DNA of 64,000 nt from Epiperipatus broadwayi (GCA_028023455.1 JAQFVV010012416.1:3393594-3457593), one strand, 5' to 3'; shown: positions 50,820 to 62,246, counted from the first letter of the stretch. The notes: generated from the sequence alone by a model not told the origin. Translations and numbers: made by a program.

Positions 50820-52410
50820 TTTAAGATTGCTTTTAGAAAAAAAAAAAAAGCAAGGTGGAGTTCGTTTTGTCTTATAATAAAAAAAAAAAAAAAAGGGAAT
50901 ATAATCAAAGGAATGTAATAAACAATGGGAGCTAATGACAAACATAAGAAATTTCCATTAAACGGCTAATTAGTGAAATAACTCTAACAAAGAAATTGAA
51001 ATTTGCAATCATCTAAAGAATGACCAATGAAACTGTGTAGAGAGTCGAAAGAAAAGAAATAATTGTCCAATAGCAGAAATTCAGAATGTAGATTGAATCC
51101 GCAAGATAAGAACCGTAAAATATAAAAGGGGCGAACTTTCTATTGTTATAGTTATTAGATTGAATTTGATATTATGATTAAAATTTGATTTTGATTCGGT
51201 TCGGTTGATTATTCTTAAATTCATATTTATATTATTAATATACGTCCAAAGTTAAATAAAACATAATGCTGCATTGTTAAACCCATCGTGTGGACAGCCG
51301 GCCGAATCCTTCCATGCAATACCAACAGCAGACAGTTCGAAGGTCGATCATGTTCGCATAAAACAAGAAGGAAGCGGAGTGTCCATGGCGAAGCCCACAG
51401 GATCCCAATGACATCGGGAAAAGGATCGCAAAGAGTTAGCGCTAACTGACCGAAGGAAATACTATCAGAAGCTACGCTCAGAACTAGGCATAAAAGAGAA
51501 TGCTAGGTAATATTTATTTTATTCTTAATTCACTAATTAAAAACCATAGTAATGTATGGAATAATAAACTTTGAACTTTATGTTACAAACAATAAGTACT
51601 AATTGTCTTTAGCTCCATTATCCAGGGATTTTTATTGTGATTTCAAATATATTTGTGTGTGTATAATTATTTTCTAAATGTATGTATAATATGATATTTT
51701 TGTTATATTAAATATTATCTAAATTTGAGCAAAAGTGTAATTAATTATATTATAAGACCAAACGAAGTGAAACAGCGTAAACGGAGATTTAATGGGTTAG
51801 TGATTACTTATAAAAAAAAAAAAAGGGGGGGAAATAAATATCGTAGATCAAATAAATAATAAATGTTATAATAATGAATTATAGTTTAGAAATGGGATAT
51901 GAGTATCCTCTGAGAGTATGAGAGCGAAATAAAATTTTAAATTAGAATTTGGGAAAAGAAGCGAGAAAACTAGCGCAGAGAAAGATTCGTAAATTGATTT
52001 TTAAGTAGGCGGATTTTGTATTTTATTGATTGTTTTAGCTGAGCTAGCGGGAGCGGGTACTAGATCGTATTGGTCAGGCAGACTTGTCGACAAAGGTCGG
52101 CTGGCGCCCATTGGATTTTTTCCTTTAAATAAATAAAGAGTTTGGTTGGCTAATGTGTAATCTAGTAAACGAGTATTAATATTATTGGCGAATGTTTGCC
52201 AATGATATTGACCACTCTACCCTAGGTACCGACAGCCCCCTATGATAGGATTTTGTGTAAGAGGGAGGTACGAAGTTCTGTATCGAGTCGTTATTATAAA
52301 TATCGAATATTTTATTGATGTTATATAAGTGATATTTATAAAAGTTATAAGACGACGTTAAGGGGTGGGTAGGTATAATATATATAAAATGAGTGACAAT
52401 CAATAATGGA
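50820..52410 (+). other. Promoter-like retroelement or exon remnant
   Basis: A CCAAT box (51067-51071), TATAAAA (51121-51127) and AATAAA (51255-51260) occur at spacing typical of an LTR or compact promoter. A GC-richer segment 51280-51510 follows, with a frame reading KELALTDRRKYYQKLRSELG and ending at a donor-like AG/GTAATA (51507). A second GC-richer patch lies at 52030-52110. No LTR partner was found and no family was recognised. Confidence 0.35.
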
Positions 52411-52738
52411 TTAAAACAAATAAATTCTTAATATTATAAACTTATTCTAAGTTGTTCATTCATATACAACAAATTCATGCTTTTGAGAAGTTTGTATTAT
52501 CTTCAAGATCATCCACTGAAATTAAAAGAGGAAATGACTTACTTATATCCTTTTCAATACACTACTTAACTATATAAAAATTTCCAATTCCACAGTTGTA
52601 CATTATTAAAAGTAATTTATATATATATTTGCAATGATGTCTCTTTCTTCATATACTGTAGATGTATTGTTTTTGGGTTAAACACATGGCCAAAATATTT
52701 TTCCAATTTCCAACCCTTGAAGCATTTTTAATTCTAAA

Positions 52739-52942
52739 AACAGGCAAAACTCTTCATACAGTAGTGCTACCCTGTGCCAACCAGAGTAATCAATGGATGT
52801 CAGAAGGCTTGTGCATAAAATCCCATCTAGTGCCTACTCATCCAATATCCCCAGACTAGTTTCTGGCTTGTGGCTTTCATCAGTGAGGAGCCTTTGATCT
52901 GAAAGCACTGCACCTAGATCTTAAGATCTAATGCAACCCTCC
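52739..52942 (-). mobile_element. Hammerhead-bearing foldback-family element, copy d (one TIR)
   Basis: The left TIR begins CAGGCAAAACTCTTCATACA (52741). The interior with the hammerhead follows to AATGCAACCCTCCAG (about 52944). The right TIR is missing, replaced by TGATCATGTGATTTTT, the flank motif of the family. The 65-codon plus frame here is incidental. Confidence 0.8.
52840..52898 (-). ncRNA. Hammerhead ribozyme, copy d
   Basis: On the minus strand: CTGATGA 52877-52883, GAAA 52861-52864 region, GUC 52854-52856, cleavage predicted after 52854. The inner stem I TCCTCA/TGGGGA is six pairs with one wobble. The outer helix retains TTGGAT at 52840-52845 against ATCAAA (one mismatch). Stem II is weaker (AGC/GCC) than in copy b. 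Confidence 0.75.
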
Positions 52943-53959
52943 AGTGATCATGTGATTTTTAATTCTTTTATGTACATTTTAAAAATAAATTTTAGGTGTT
53001 GTATTTTTATCAAACTCTTGATAAAAAAAGAAGATTAATAATTCTTTATGCAATTAGTGAAGGCTGATTGCTAACAATACAACACTTGTATATTTTGGAA
53101 AGTTTTTAAATGGTTGGGTTAAACTAAAGTAACCTAATAAGTCAAAATGCATGCATTAGAGCTATTCACATTCTTTTCCTCAATATTTTTAACATGCATT
53201 TGAAATGTGTTTGCATGCATTGCATTAAATAAAATTACCCATGCAATTAATTCAGCATGCATGGTCTGCATGCCGATCTGCTATGTTCTATGATCAGGTT
53301 TCAAATCTGAGCTAAAGAAACTTGCAAAATAAATATCTCTAATAATGAGTTTAAATCACACTGCATATCCTCATTAGGTATAATGCTAGTTAAAATTTAT
53401 GAATATAAAAGATATAAGAGGAGTGTGGAATCAGCTGATATTGGAATGTTTGTAAACAATGTATACAAAAGAAATATTTATCCAAATGCTGACTGCTATA
53501 TCATTTAGAATATCTTCATCAAATGCTGTTGCTTTGCAAGATGGTTAAAATAAAGAAAACCATACCACACGAAAAAAGATTTTCAAAAAGATGCACATAT
53601 TCTGAAAGTAAAATTGAAATAATTTTGTTGAATTTCTGGTGAAAGACATCATTCTATAGCAAGAGTGCACTTAAAATTTGAAATGTTTTACAGGTGCCAA
53701 TACCGTTTTTGATCATCTAGGACTCTCATTTCTATAATATTGGTAAGCTGTTCTCTTAATAGTACAAAAATCCATGTTAAGAGTTATTGTTATGTGTTTT
53801 CATAATTTGTCACTTTTAACCAGGGTTTCATCAAGAAAATATCTAGTTATGTATTTCACTCACCAACAAAAGGTTACTTTATAGGCAGTTGTAACTTGTA
53901 ACTAAAATTTGTGGAAGTGCTGCTTCAGAAAATTTGTAGCCATTGTTTGAAATATTACT

Positions 53960-54485
53960 CTACAATTGCACAACAGAGTTAGCATCGGCACGAACAACAG
54001 CGCTATCTCTACTCAGAATGCAGCTTATCTCCAACATGTGTGCATAAACACCATGCCCCTGGAACTGTGACTCATACAATTCCATGCAAGAATTTTTGTA
54101 AAATTTTTTCATGAACTAAGGCCTGACTACTGGCATTAAGCTTAAGGATTATATAATGTGCAAGTATAAAGAAAAAAGACTCATTAAGTCATTATATTGA
54201 ATGTTGTGAAAAATAATGGGCAGAGTTTGTACTGCATGAACAACTGTGCTCTCTCCACCTACTGTATAGCTTCCTATCTCAGACTGGTGTGCACGTGCAC
54301 AAGAGCCAAACACCATATCACTGGGACTGTGAAGTGCATAGGTTTATACAAGAATTTTTATAATTAGACATGAACTAGGGGGTGGCTACTGACCCTAAGC
54401 TTAAGGATTATATAATATATAAGTATAAAGAAAGAATTAAAGAAAAAAAGAACTCATTACATTAAATGTTATAGGAGTAATGCAG
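53960..54485 (+). repeat. Diverged tandem repeat, period 259 bp
   Basis: AAGCTTAAGGATTATATAAT occurs at 54138 and 54397. Upstream of each are AACAACaGcGCTcTCTC-like, CATGAACTA and CAAGAATTTTT words, downstream AAGTATAAAGAAA and ACTCATTA. The two units are clearly related but well diverged. No coding frame. Confidence 0.75.
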
Positions 54486-54804
54486 TTTTGCAGTGCCTAT
54501 ACACAAGTCACACCTGCTTGCAGGACAGGCCATATATCCATCTAACTATTACACTTATGTTCATCATATAAGATAGCACAATTCTGTCTCAGTGTCTCTT
54601 AACTAAAGAATTGCATATTTCTTGGCTCAGTTTAGCACAATGTCAGAGTAATCAATTCAGGAATTAAAGATTTCAAATCAAAGCTCAACCTGTCATTTCC
54701 TTGACCAAATATCTTCTTAAAAGATACCATAGTATATGTAAGTGCTTTAACATGCTGAAGAAGAAGCTGTCAGTAGTAACAAAAACAATTAAATTAAATT
54801 AATC

Positions 54805-54982
54805 TAGGCCTAGTACTTTCGAGGTTTTCCCCTCATATTCATGGCCAAAATAAATTATAAACCATTGCTGTAATATTACTATATAATATTATTAAGTAAT
54901 ATTACTAAATAATATTACAGCAATGGTTTATAATTTATTTTGGCCATGAATATGAGGGGAAAACCTCAAAAGTACTAGGCCT
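54805..54982. repeat. Near-perfect 73-bp palindrome
   Basis: Arms 54805-54878 and 54910-54982 are reverse complements with one obvious mismatch (TTTCGAGG versus TTTTGAGG), around a 31-bp AT-only loop. The outer ends read AGGCCTAGTACTT. It lies 210 bp from the transporter exon. Confidence 0.9.
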
Positions 54983-55191
54983 ATTAAATTTTTTTACATA
55001 TTGCTTTAAAAATAAATGTGAATTCTCCTTCATTTGCATTTTTAAAATTCTGGGTTGAAATTATTGTTATATCTAATAATCTAATAATTATCTAATACTT
55101 TTATAAAGTACAAAGCGATACGTTTTTCATCAAATCTATATTTATAATTTCTAAATAAATAAATGAAATTAAAAAAAGCAAATATTTTTAC

Positions 55192-55386
55192 CTTACAGTA
55201 ATGATTTGTCCTGGTCCCAATTCTACGGCATTTAATTGAGCGATGAAGATAGCTGCCACTGCCTCATATAAAGCAGTTCCATCCATATTCACAGTTGCAC
55301 CAACGGGAAGGACAAAGCGGGTCACACGTTTGTCAATGCCATTGTTTTCTTCAAGGCAACGGAAGGTGATGGGTAGAGTGGCAGAA
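55192..55386 (-). CDS. SLC1A2: EAAT2-like glutamate transporter, internal exon (HP1 end and TM7)
   Basis: Internal exon of a sodium-coupled excitatory amino acid transporter (SLC1A family), a plasma-membrane carrier that clears glutamate or aspartate. The translation starts in the end of hairpin HP1 ([13 protein letters not shown], just after the family's serine-rich motif), continues through [21 protein letters not shown], and ends at GPGQIITV. The NMDGT motif of TM7, which helps bind sodium and substrate, is intact. The exon is bounded by an acceptor (ttttcag) and a donor (AG/gtaaaa). It carries 1 base of a split codon at its start and 2 at its end; the latter join the next exon's first base to give Ser. 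Family identity is secure. EAAT2-like placement rests mainly on the two downstream exons. The preceding exons are not in the window. Confidence 0.93.
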
Positions 55387-55431
55387 CTGAAAATAAATTG
55401 TGTATGCATGGAGTGACCATATATATACATA

Positions 55432-55557
55432 TGTAATATTGTAAAAAAAAACTAGTCTCCACACATGCGCTATAGAATTGACACACACTACCCCATCAGT
55501 AAACATTTTAAAAGCATAGCGCATGTATGAAAACTAGTTTCCTTCCACAATATTACA
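55432..55557. mobile_element. Small TIR element next to transporter exon
   Basis: Left end (55432-55475) GTAATATTGT, AACTAGT and ACATGCGCTAT matches the inverted right end (55516-55557). It is 126 bp in total with no coding capacity, 46 bp upstream of the exon's acceptor and within its intron. Confidence 0.75.
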
Positions 55558-55569
55558 CAAATATATATA

Positions 55570-58500
55570 AAATTGCTGTATTATTAATTATTACACACAC
55601 ACATATATATTGTGCCATTACAATTTAGTCACTAGCTAAATTTATAGTAATGTGCATGTAAGAAAGTGTAAAACAAAATCATCATCACATTTTTATATAA
55701 TCATAAATGAAGCTGTAGGGCATCCAAGTTTAAACCCTACAAGGTCCAGTTCTAAAAGCTTTAAACAGAGAAAGAATGGGTCAACAATTACATGCTTTAC
55801 TTGTTTGTGTGTTGATAGAAAGGTAATACACACATTTAAACTATTTAATATTTAAATTTTCTGTTAAAAAGCAAAGTTATAATGCATACATATAGGCAAT
55901 GTATGTGTAAATTATTTAATTGTTTTATATTTCAAATATTCAACATTTTAACTTTCTTTAAAACTAACCTATGCTAGATCAATTCTAATATTTTATTCTA
56001 TACTTTTATTTTGCTTTTCTTTAATTATAAGTGGGATTTAAAAGTTACAGATTTAATTAAATAATTGGGTTATAATTCCTAAGCTAGCAATCATATTATT
56101 TAAGGTTAGTTCATGAATGATTTGAAAGAATGAAGGATGTGTGTACATTACATACAAAAATTTACATTTCTTAAATATTGAAAGAAAAGGAAGTATTAAA
56201 TCTGTCAAATTATTTTTTTTGTACAATTTTTTTTGTTAAAAGAGGAAATCTGTTTAATCAGATATCGATCTTTGTAGTAATTTTTTTTGTAAATGATTGT
56301 CACTTTGGAAACTTATAATGAGTCAGAGCTCTAAATTTTGAAATTGTCTTATCTCAAGATCTATAGAAAGGAAGCTCAAAGATTTGAAGTGTTACCTGGA
56401 TGTTAAAAAGAAAAAAAAAAAAACAAAAGAAAGGAAATAAGAATTGAGTCTATTTTTTTTTAAAACAAAAGTGTCTGGAAAAAGGATTAAACTTTTCAGT
56501 TGAAAAATACTTTGGTTGAAAATAAATTAGAGATCTAATTAAAACAAATTTGTCCAAAAATAGCAAGTGATGCTATCTCTGATTGGTTAAGGTAGCTAAA
56601 AATTGGATATAAAAAGCTGTCTTGATTATTATTATTATTGTGATTGATTCAGATTATTAAACTATAATATTGAACGTTGAAAATATAAAAAATGGCTTGC
56701 TAGAAAAATTATATGTATATCCCATTTTCCGGACCATCTGGGGAAGCTGCACATCACATAGGAAAGAAAAGATGTTGTGTCTAAAATAATATTCTACACC
56801 TTTCAACTGACCAGATAAATAAGATGTTTTTAATAGAAGGAAGAAAGCATTCACCTGCATTCAAAGAAGATGAATTAATCTACTGATAAATATTAATCAT
56901 CAAGTCCAATTAATTGTTACAACAACTGATTTTAAACTCAAGAAAATTTACAAATGTGAAAACAACTGCTGTATTTCATCCACATGCTTGACAGGAAGAG
57001 AAGAAAAATTAATATAATGATTTCCAAATTATCCACTAAAGCAAATAACCTCAATAGAGTCACCATCATCAAATAGTTATCCACCTCAAGAAAGAGATTG
57101 TTCCCAGTAAAACGAAAATGGTAGCTGCAGAAATATAAACCTTATACAAGACAAGTTTGAACCCTTGGAAATTTGCCACAAACAAAAGATCGGTAATATG
57201 ACTTTTTATATCTATTTTCTTTATGATATCAGTCTTAATAAACATTTTAGCAATAAAGTGGTATATTTTATTTAAAGAACTTTTAAAGACTATTCAGATC
57301 GATTAAAACAAGAATGTCTTACTAAAAATAACTGTGAGCTTCATAAATGACCTTGAAAGTATGAAAATTATTTGTTTATTAATTTTACAATATTAATGTG
57401 TAAAACAATTTTTTTTTATGGTGTTATGATTTTAGTTTTAACTGATATATTATTATTATTTTGGTTTTTAATAATATTTTGTTATCATGGGATAAAACAC
57501 GCACATACATAATGATATTTTATATGTGTATAATTGTGACTGAATGTGAAATAATGAGTAGTATTGGAATATTAGATTATTTTGTTTCAAGTTAAGTATA
57601 GCATTTCAGAGGTAGAAGAGAGGGGGGAGAAAATAATTTAAAACTCTTTTCTAAAAACTTGCTCTTTCAATTTTACTAACATTTTTTTTTTTTACATTCT
57701 ATTTACATGTTGGATTTTTAAAGTATGTGTGCTAATGAGCAGATTATATTTTTTTTTAAATACTTTTCTCATGGAGTGAAAATCATGGCTAATGTGACGT
57801 CCAACTTAACACAAAATACATTTGAAGGGAAAGGGGGAAGAACTTAAAATTAATCTGAGGATTGTTATATAATCAATTATTATTATTATTCATGTCAATT
57901 TTCATATTTATCTAGAAATTTTTCTGTATATGTTAGAAATGTAGTAATAAATATTAGTTTGTTTTATTAAACGAGGCGTATATATTTCATTAAGTGTAGT
58001 CTTGGTTAAGTGTGATTATTCATCATTATCAATGGTTGAATATTAGTTATTTAAGATATAAGTAAGTATGCTAAAATTAAGCAATAATTATGCATTTCTT
58101 TATAAAAATTAGTTTTATGTTTAGGCTTAGTCCTAGAGCTGTAGTTGAAACCCTTGTCATTATCGTTATTATATCATCATCATCATCATCAACGTTTTAA
58201 TTAATGAGCTGTTTAACTGTTTAAAGGCCATAAATAAATATTGATTTTATAATATTTAGTGATCTCTTAGTATTATTATAACCACATCCCATCATCTATT
58301 TCATGCAAGGATGAGTGAATTGCCATCCTAAATTAGTTATATATAATCTGAGCTAGTGAACTTATAAAAATATTGAAACACATTTGTTATGTTAAGATCT
58401 GAGAAATGATTTATGTTCAATGAACTCCACTTTGGTTTAAAGATGTTTTACTTTTACCTAAATATTAGTGCGTATAGTGATATGGCTCAAAAAGCAAAAT
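55570..58500. other. AT-rich intronic stretch, nothing recognised
   Basis: Presumed upstream intron of the transporter. Only short random frames are seen. A CATCATCATCATCATC tract at about 58172-58190 may be the end of a LINE or SINE copy. Confidence 0.4.
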
Positions 58501-58529
58501 CTCTCATTTTTTTATTAGAAATAAAGTAC

Positions 58530-58625
58530 CAAAAAGGGATTCAAACCCGGTACATGTGAAAGGTTATTGATATAACCATGTCTAGATTCAGATAATCTAG
58601 TGGCGCCCTGCTAGACCATATTCAC
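58530..58625 (-). repeat. Possible class-II tRNA-like SINE remnant
   Basis: On the minus strand GGTCTAGCAGGGCGCCACTA is followed by a variable segment, then a B box GGGTTTGAATCCC. The layout resembles a Ser/Leu-type tRNA, but the acceptor stem does not pair. No tail or target duplication was seen. Confidence 0.3.
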
Positions 58626-58961
58626 TTAGTATTTGTTTAAACATGCACTTAACATCAAACCAAGAAATGAAAGTGGATAAAACCTACTGCCTGTATACCT
58701 GAGTTATATTTTATTGAATTACTAGTGTACTCACTTCACGTGATTTCATATACGTAATTTTCATATAATACTGGTTGTTAACAATTTCCCCATAATTCTT
58801 GATATTGAACCTTTACTTATGATCATTCTGTGGACTACTCAGGTATGGTAATATTTCTTTTTTTTTTTTGATCATATCATTATCTTTTGAACTCCTTAAT
58901 TAGGTTACAATATATATATGTAATAAATAAAGTTTGATATCTGTATTCGTTTCACAATATA

Positions 58962-59457
58962 TGTAATATACAAATCAATATATATATATCAAAATACAGT
59001 ACAATTTATATAAATTATATTCTTTTAGAAGTACTTTCAACTATACACTTTGTAGTCTTTATCAACTATATAACGTTGAATAATCAAAACGAGACAACAC
59101 TTAACAATACCCATAGTTCAATTCAGATTTCCCACAATTCTGTTATCTTAACATTTGATGACTGGCGATTCATTAACATTTGACGATTTTTTGAAATCAA
59201 CATAGCCTCTTTTATTTTACGTTTATTATGACAACATTCAATTTGAATAATTTTCATATTTTTATAATCAAATTTAAATCCATATTGACAAGATTTATTA
59301 TGATCAAATATAACAGATGATGAAGGTTTATTTACATCTGTTCTATATTGATTCTCTTTTTGAATTCTATTATATAAAAGCATATGTTCTTTTATTCTCT
59401 TCTCAAATGTACACTTAGATTCACCAATGTATTGTACGCCGCATCCACATATCAATC
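58962..59457 (-). pseudogene. Penelope-like element 3' part: GIY-YIG domain, left arm
   Basis: The minus frame 59455-59123 reads CGCGVQYIGESKCTFEKRIK (YIG motif and catalytic-type Arg), then HMLLYNRIQKEN, IFDHNKSCQYGFKFDY and KRKIKEAMLISKN (conserved Glu). This is the GIY-YIG endonuclease of a Penelope-like element, complete from CGC onward but lacking the RT. Non-coding terminal sequence continues to 58962. The whole segment is the inverted partner of 59465-59909. Confidence 0.8.
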
Positions 59458-59464
59458 TATATAT

Positions 59465-59900
59465 ATTTGAGAAGAGAATAAAAGAACATATGCTTTTATA
59501 TAATAGAATTCAAAAAGAGAATCAATATGGATTAGATGTAAATAAACCTTCATCATCTGTTATATTTGATCATAATAAATCTTGTCAATATGGATTTAAA
59601 TTTGATTATAAAAATATGAAAATTATTCAAATTGAACGTTGTCATAATAAACGTAAAATAAAAGAGGCTATGTTGATTTCAAGAAATTGTCAAATGTTAA
59701 TGAATCGCCAGTCATCAAATGTTAAGATAACAGAATTGTGGGAAATCTGAATTGAACTATGGGTATTGTTAAGGGTTGTCTCGTTTTGATTATTCAGCGT
59801 TATATAGTTGATAAAGACTACAAAGTGTATAGTCGAAAGTACTTCTAAAAGAATATAATTTATATAAATTGTACTGTATTTTGATATATATATTGATTTG

Positions 59901-59909
<9 letters not shown>
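59465..59909 (+). pseudogene. Penelope-like element 3' part: GIY-YIG domain, right arm
   Basis: The plus frame starting in FEKRIKEHMLLYN matches the left arm almost residue for residue (for example CHNKRKIKEAMLIS) to the shared stop after ITELWEI. The YIG start is missing: homology to the left arm begins at 59465. It is followed by the same terminal non-coding sequence and then a (TA)n tract. Confidence 0.8.
59795..59852 (+). ncRNA. Hammerhead-like motif in PLE terminus (degenerate)
   Basis: TTGATAA is followed by GACTA, loop, TAGTC (a perfect 5-bp stem II) and GAAAG. The layout is that of a hammerhead core with two invariant positions changed (C3 to U, G8 to A). The mirror copy lies at about 59020-59078 in the other arm. 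Probably inactive, but it shows that the PLE terminus has this architecture. Confidence 0.45.

Positions 59910-59941
<32 letters not shown>
59904..59941 (+). repeat. (TA)n microsatellite
   Basis: Uninterrupted TA units follow the right arm of the inverted PLE pair, then GGCGACGGGGGAGGAGGG and another short TA tract. Confidence 0.95.
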
Positions 59942-59943
<2 letters not shown>

Positions 59944-60094
59944 CGACGGGGGAGGAGGGTACAATATATATATATATACTGTGTTCACTCAAAATTTAAC
60001 TGCTGAGATCTATGCTATCAACTGTTTCAAACCATGAGTTTTTAAAAAAATATGTAAAACATATACATATCTATCAATCAGTATTATAACAATT

Positions 60095-61510
60095 ACAACC
60101 AAGAATTTTTGCTAATGCAAAGCTGCATAAACAGGAAGTACCTTTGAGGTTAATGTTGGACTTTGACAACATCCACTACTTCAATGCAGCCAAATTGGTT
60201 AATGAATGGTTGATTGACTGTATAGACTTTGGATCGTTCACAATTAAATCATTGTTTGAATTTGTGGACAAAATCAAAAACACAATGAATCCACAAGAAT
60301 TCAGGATTGCACTGGTGGATATTACAGAGCTATATGGTTCCATTGACAGACAACTATCAATTAGAATAATAGAACATGAGCTAAGCAAAAAAGACTGTCC
60401 AGTTCTCAAAGCATGATTTATTGTGGATTTTATAAAATGGCTAGACGGAAATATTTTAGCGTCATACATAAAACAAATAGTACAGAATGAATAACAGATT
60501 GCCCATGGGGCTCCCTCTGAGTGGGATTGTTTCCAGCATCATGCTAGATCATTTTGAACAACAGGTGATTCCAAAGTTCCAGAGAGCAGCACCAAACATA
60601 ATTTATAGTAGATATGTGGATGACATATTCTTGGCAGCACCGGAAAACTCAACCAAAGGAATTTTACATGAACTCCACACTCTTTTCAACCTTATGTTTA
60701 ATTACACATATGAAGATGAGCAAAACATGGTCAGGTATCTCGATTTGAAAATCAATAGAGAGAATGTGGCATTTAATTATTCTATGATAATTAAACCCTT
60801 ATGTGCTAGAGGTTGTCTCCAACCACTCTCAAAATCCCCTAAATCACACAAACTCACAGGGCTGTCTGCCTTCTTATTTTGCAATCACCACCTGTGTAAA
60901 TTAGAGTCAGACAAGAAAAACAACATCACCAGCTACATCAGGGACTTAATAAGCGTGGATTTTGATCATAGAACAATAATCAACAGGATTGAAAGCTTTT
61001 ATAAAAGACTGCAACAGAACACAAAAGAAGACAGACAACATCTGACTATACCTACATACCTGCAGTAGCAAAAAACTTCAGTAAAATATTACAGAAGGAA
61101 TTCAAACTCGGGTTTAGAACCCCTCCAAACACCAATAGGCTCATCAACAATACTAAAAACAAAAGAAACATAAAAGAAACCCCCCATGTGGTTTATAGAA
61201 TTGTGTGCCTGCAGACAGGTTATGATTCAGTTTATTATGGGGAAACTCAAGCCACAGTGGGCAATAGACTAGTTCAGCATAAATATGTATACACAAGAGC
61301 TACAATCAAAAAAGAAGTCAGCTCAGTATTTGCTGACCATCAGCAAGAACCCAACCACAAATTTGAGCCCTCTGAAGCCGACATCGTATGCACAAAAAGA
61401 AACGATGTCAAGAGGAAGGTCAAAGAAGCATGTTTTATCACCAGCGATGCCAGAGCAATAAACAGAAAGGACACGTGCTTCACGATTTTGAAAAAATGGA
61501 TGATATAAGC
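60095..61510 (+). pseudogene. Penelope-like element: RT plus GIY-YIG, mildly broken
   Basis: In order: FANAKLHKQEVPLR (PLE N-terminal RT signature), LVDITELYGSID (motif A, 60309), a stop at 60414 and a frameshift near 60485, then RLPMGLPLSGIVSS (motif B), YSRYVDDIFLA (motif C, YVDD, 60604) and VRYLDLKINRE. A frameshift near 61065 follows, then KILQKEFKLGFR and HVVYRIVC/YYGETQ (GIY-YIG), VKRKVKEACFITSDARAINR with the conserved Glu and Asn-Arg, and a stop at 61508. Catalytic motifs persist despite three lesions, so inactivation is fairly recent. An A-run at 61610-61625 lies near its 3' end. Confidence 0.88.
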
Positions 61511-62155
61511 AATTTGCATGCATTTGCATATAGTTAACAATATGAAAAGGACTATGAATATGGGGCTGCAAGGGCTCTGAAAGCGCTAAGTCTAAAAGAT
61601 AGAATAGATAAAAAAAAAAAAAAAAGCCTATTAATTAATAAACTTAAAAGTTTCACCATAACGCAATTAATTTTAGCATATTAGTAATTACTTTTTTTAT
61701 AAATCTTACTTGTAGTCTTGGAATTAATTATATCTCTATATATAATTATTAAAAAGAAATCAACCTCGATCATGGGCTGTTTCATAACTATTTTAAATCT
61801 CCATGTACTCAGTGCATAATCAGTGGTTAATTTCTTTTTCAATAATTAACAGATTTTCAGAGCTTAATAATAATAGTTTGTCATTTATTCCAGCAATGTT
61901 TCAATCACATTCTACAATTGTCTTGAAGGTTTTTTATTTTATTTTCATTATGTATGCATATTATTGTTTTATTATCCAAGTTAAAATCAATATAAAAGTA
62001 AATAAAGTATAAAATCCAAACTGTTTTTTCAAAAACTGGCTCATTATTTTAATATAAATATATGTATTATTACTCAATACTGTAACAAATAATAATTTTT
62101 TTTAAAAAAAATTTTGTTAGATGAATAAATAATGGTGAAATAAATTTCTATAGCA

Positions 62156-62246
62156 TTGTCAAGCGTTGGTGGCCTTGTGGTTAGCGTAGCTGCCTTCCAA
62201 GCAGCCAGCTGGGTGTGTTTCCCGATCAACGCTTTGTCATATGAAA
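62156..62246 (+). mobile_element. tRNA-Gly-derived SINE with 14-bp target duplication
   Basis: The core 62163-62233 is very close to a tRNA-Gly(TCC): GCGTTGGTGG, CTGCCTTCCAAGCAG anticodon arm with TCC, and a 3' strand CAACGC closing the acceptor stem. The T arm is altered (GGGTGTGTTTCCC). It is followed by TTTGTCATATGAAAA, the tail of the other SINE copies. AAATTTCTATAGCA flanks it at 62142-62155 and 62247-62260, so it is a retroposed SINE and not a resident tRNA gene. Confidence 0.88.

Larger units (their letters stand above)
41962..55191 (-). other. Transporter intron holding the LTR element
   Basis: A 13.2-kb intron with gtaaaa donor and tttttag acceptor. It holds a TIR element (42.14 kb), a SINE (43.02 kb), two hammerhead-bearing foldback elements (44.3 and 52.7 kb), an LTR retrotransposon (44.74-50.38 kb), a promoter-like retroelement remnant (50.8-52.4 kb), a diverged tandem repeat (53.96-54.48 kb) and a palindrome (54.8 kb). 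The stretches 42370-43000, 43145-44300 and 52950-53950 show only AT-rich non-coding sequence. Confidence 0.85.

Noticed and set aside
60176-60469. Minus-strand 97-codon frame
   Set aside because: Antisense of the PLE reverse transcriptase, which has recognisable motifs on the plus strand.
62163-62233. Functional tRNA-Gly(TCC) gene
   Set aside because: The T arm is altered, a SINE-type 3' end follows and a 14-bp target duplication flanks it, so it is a retroposed SINE.
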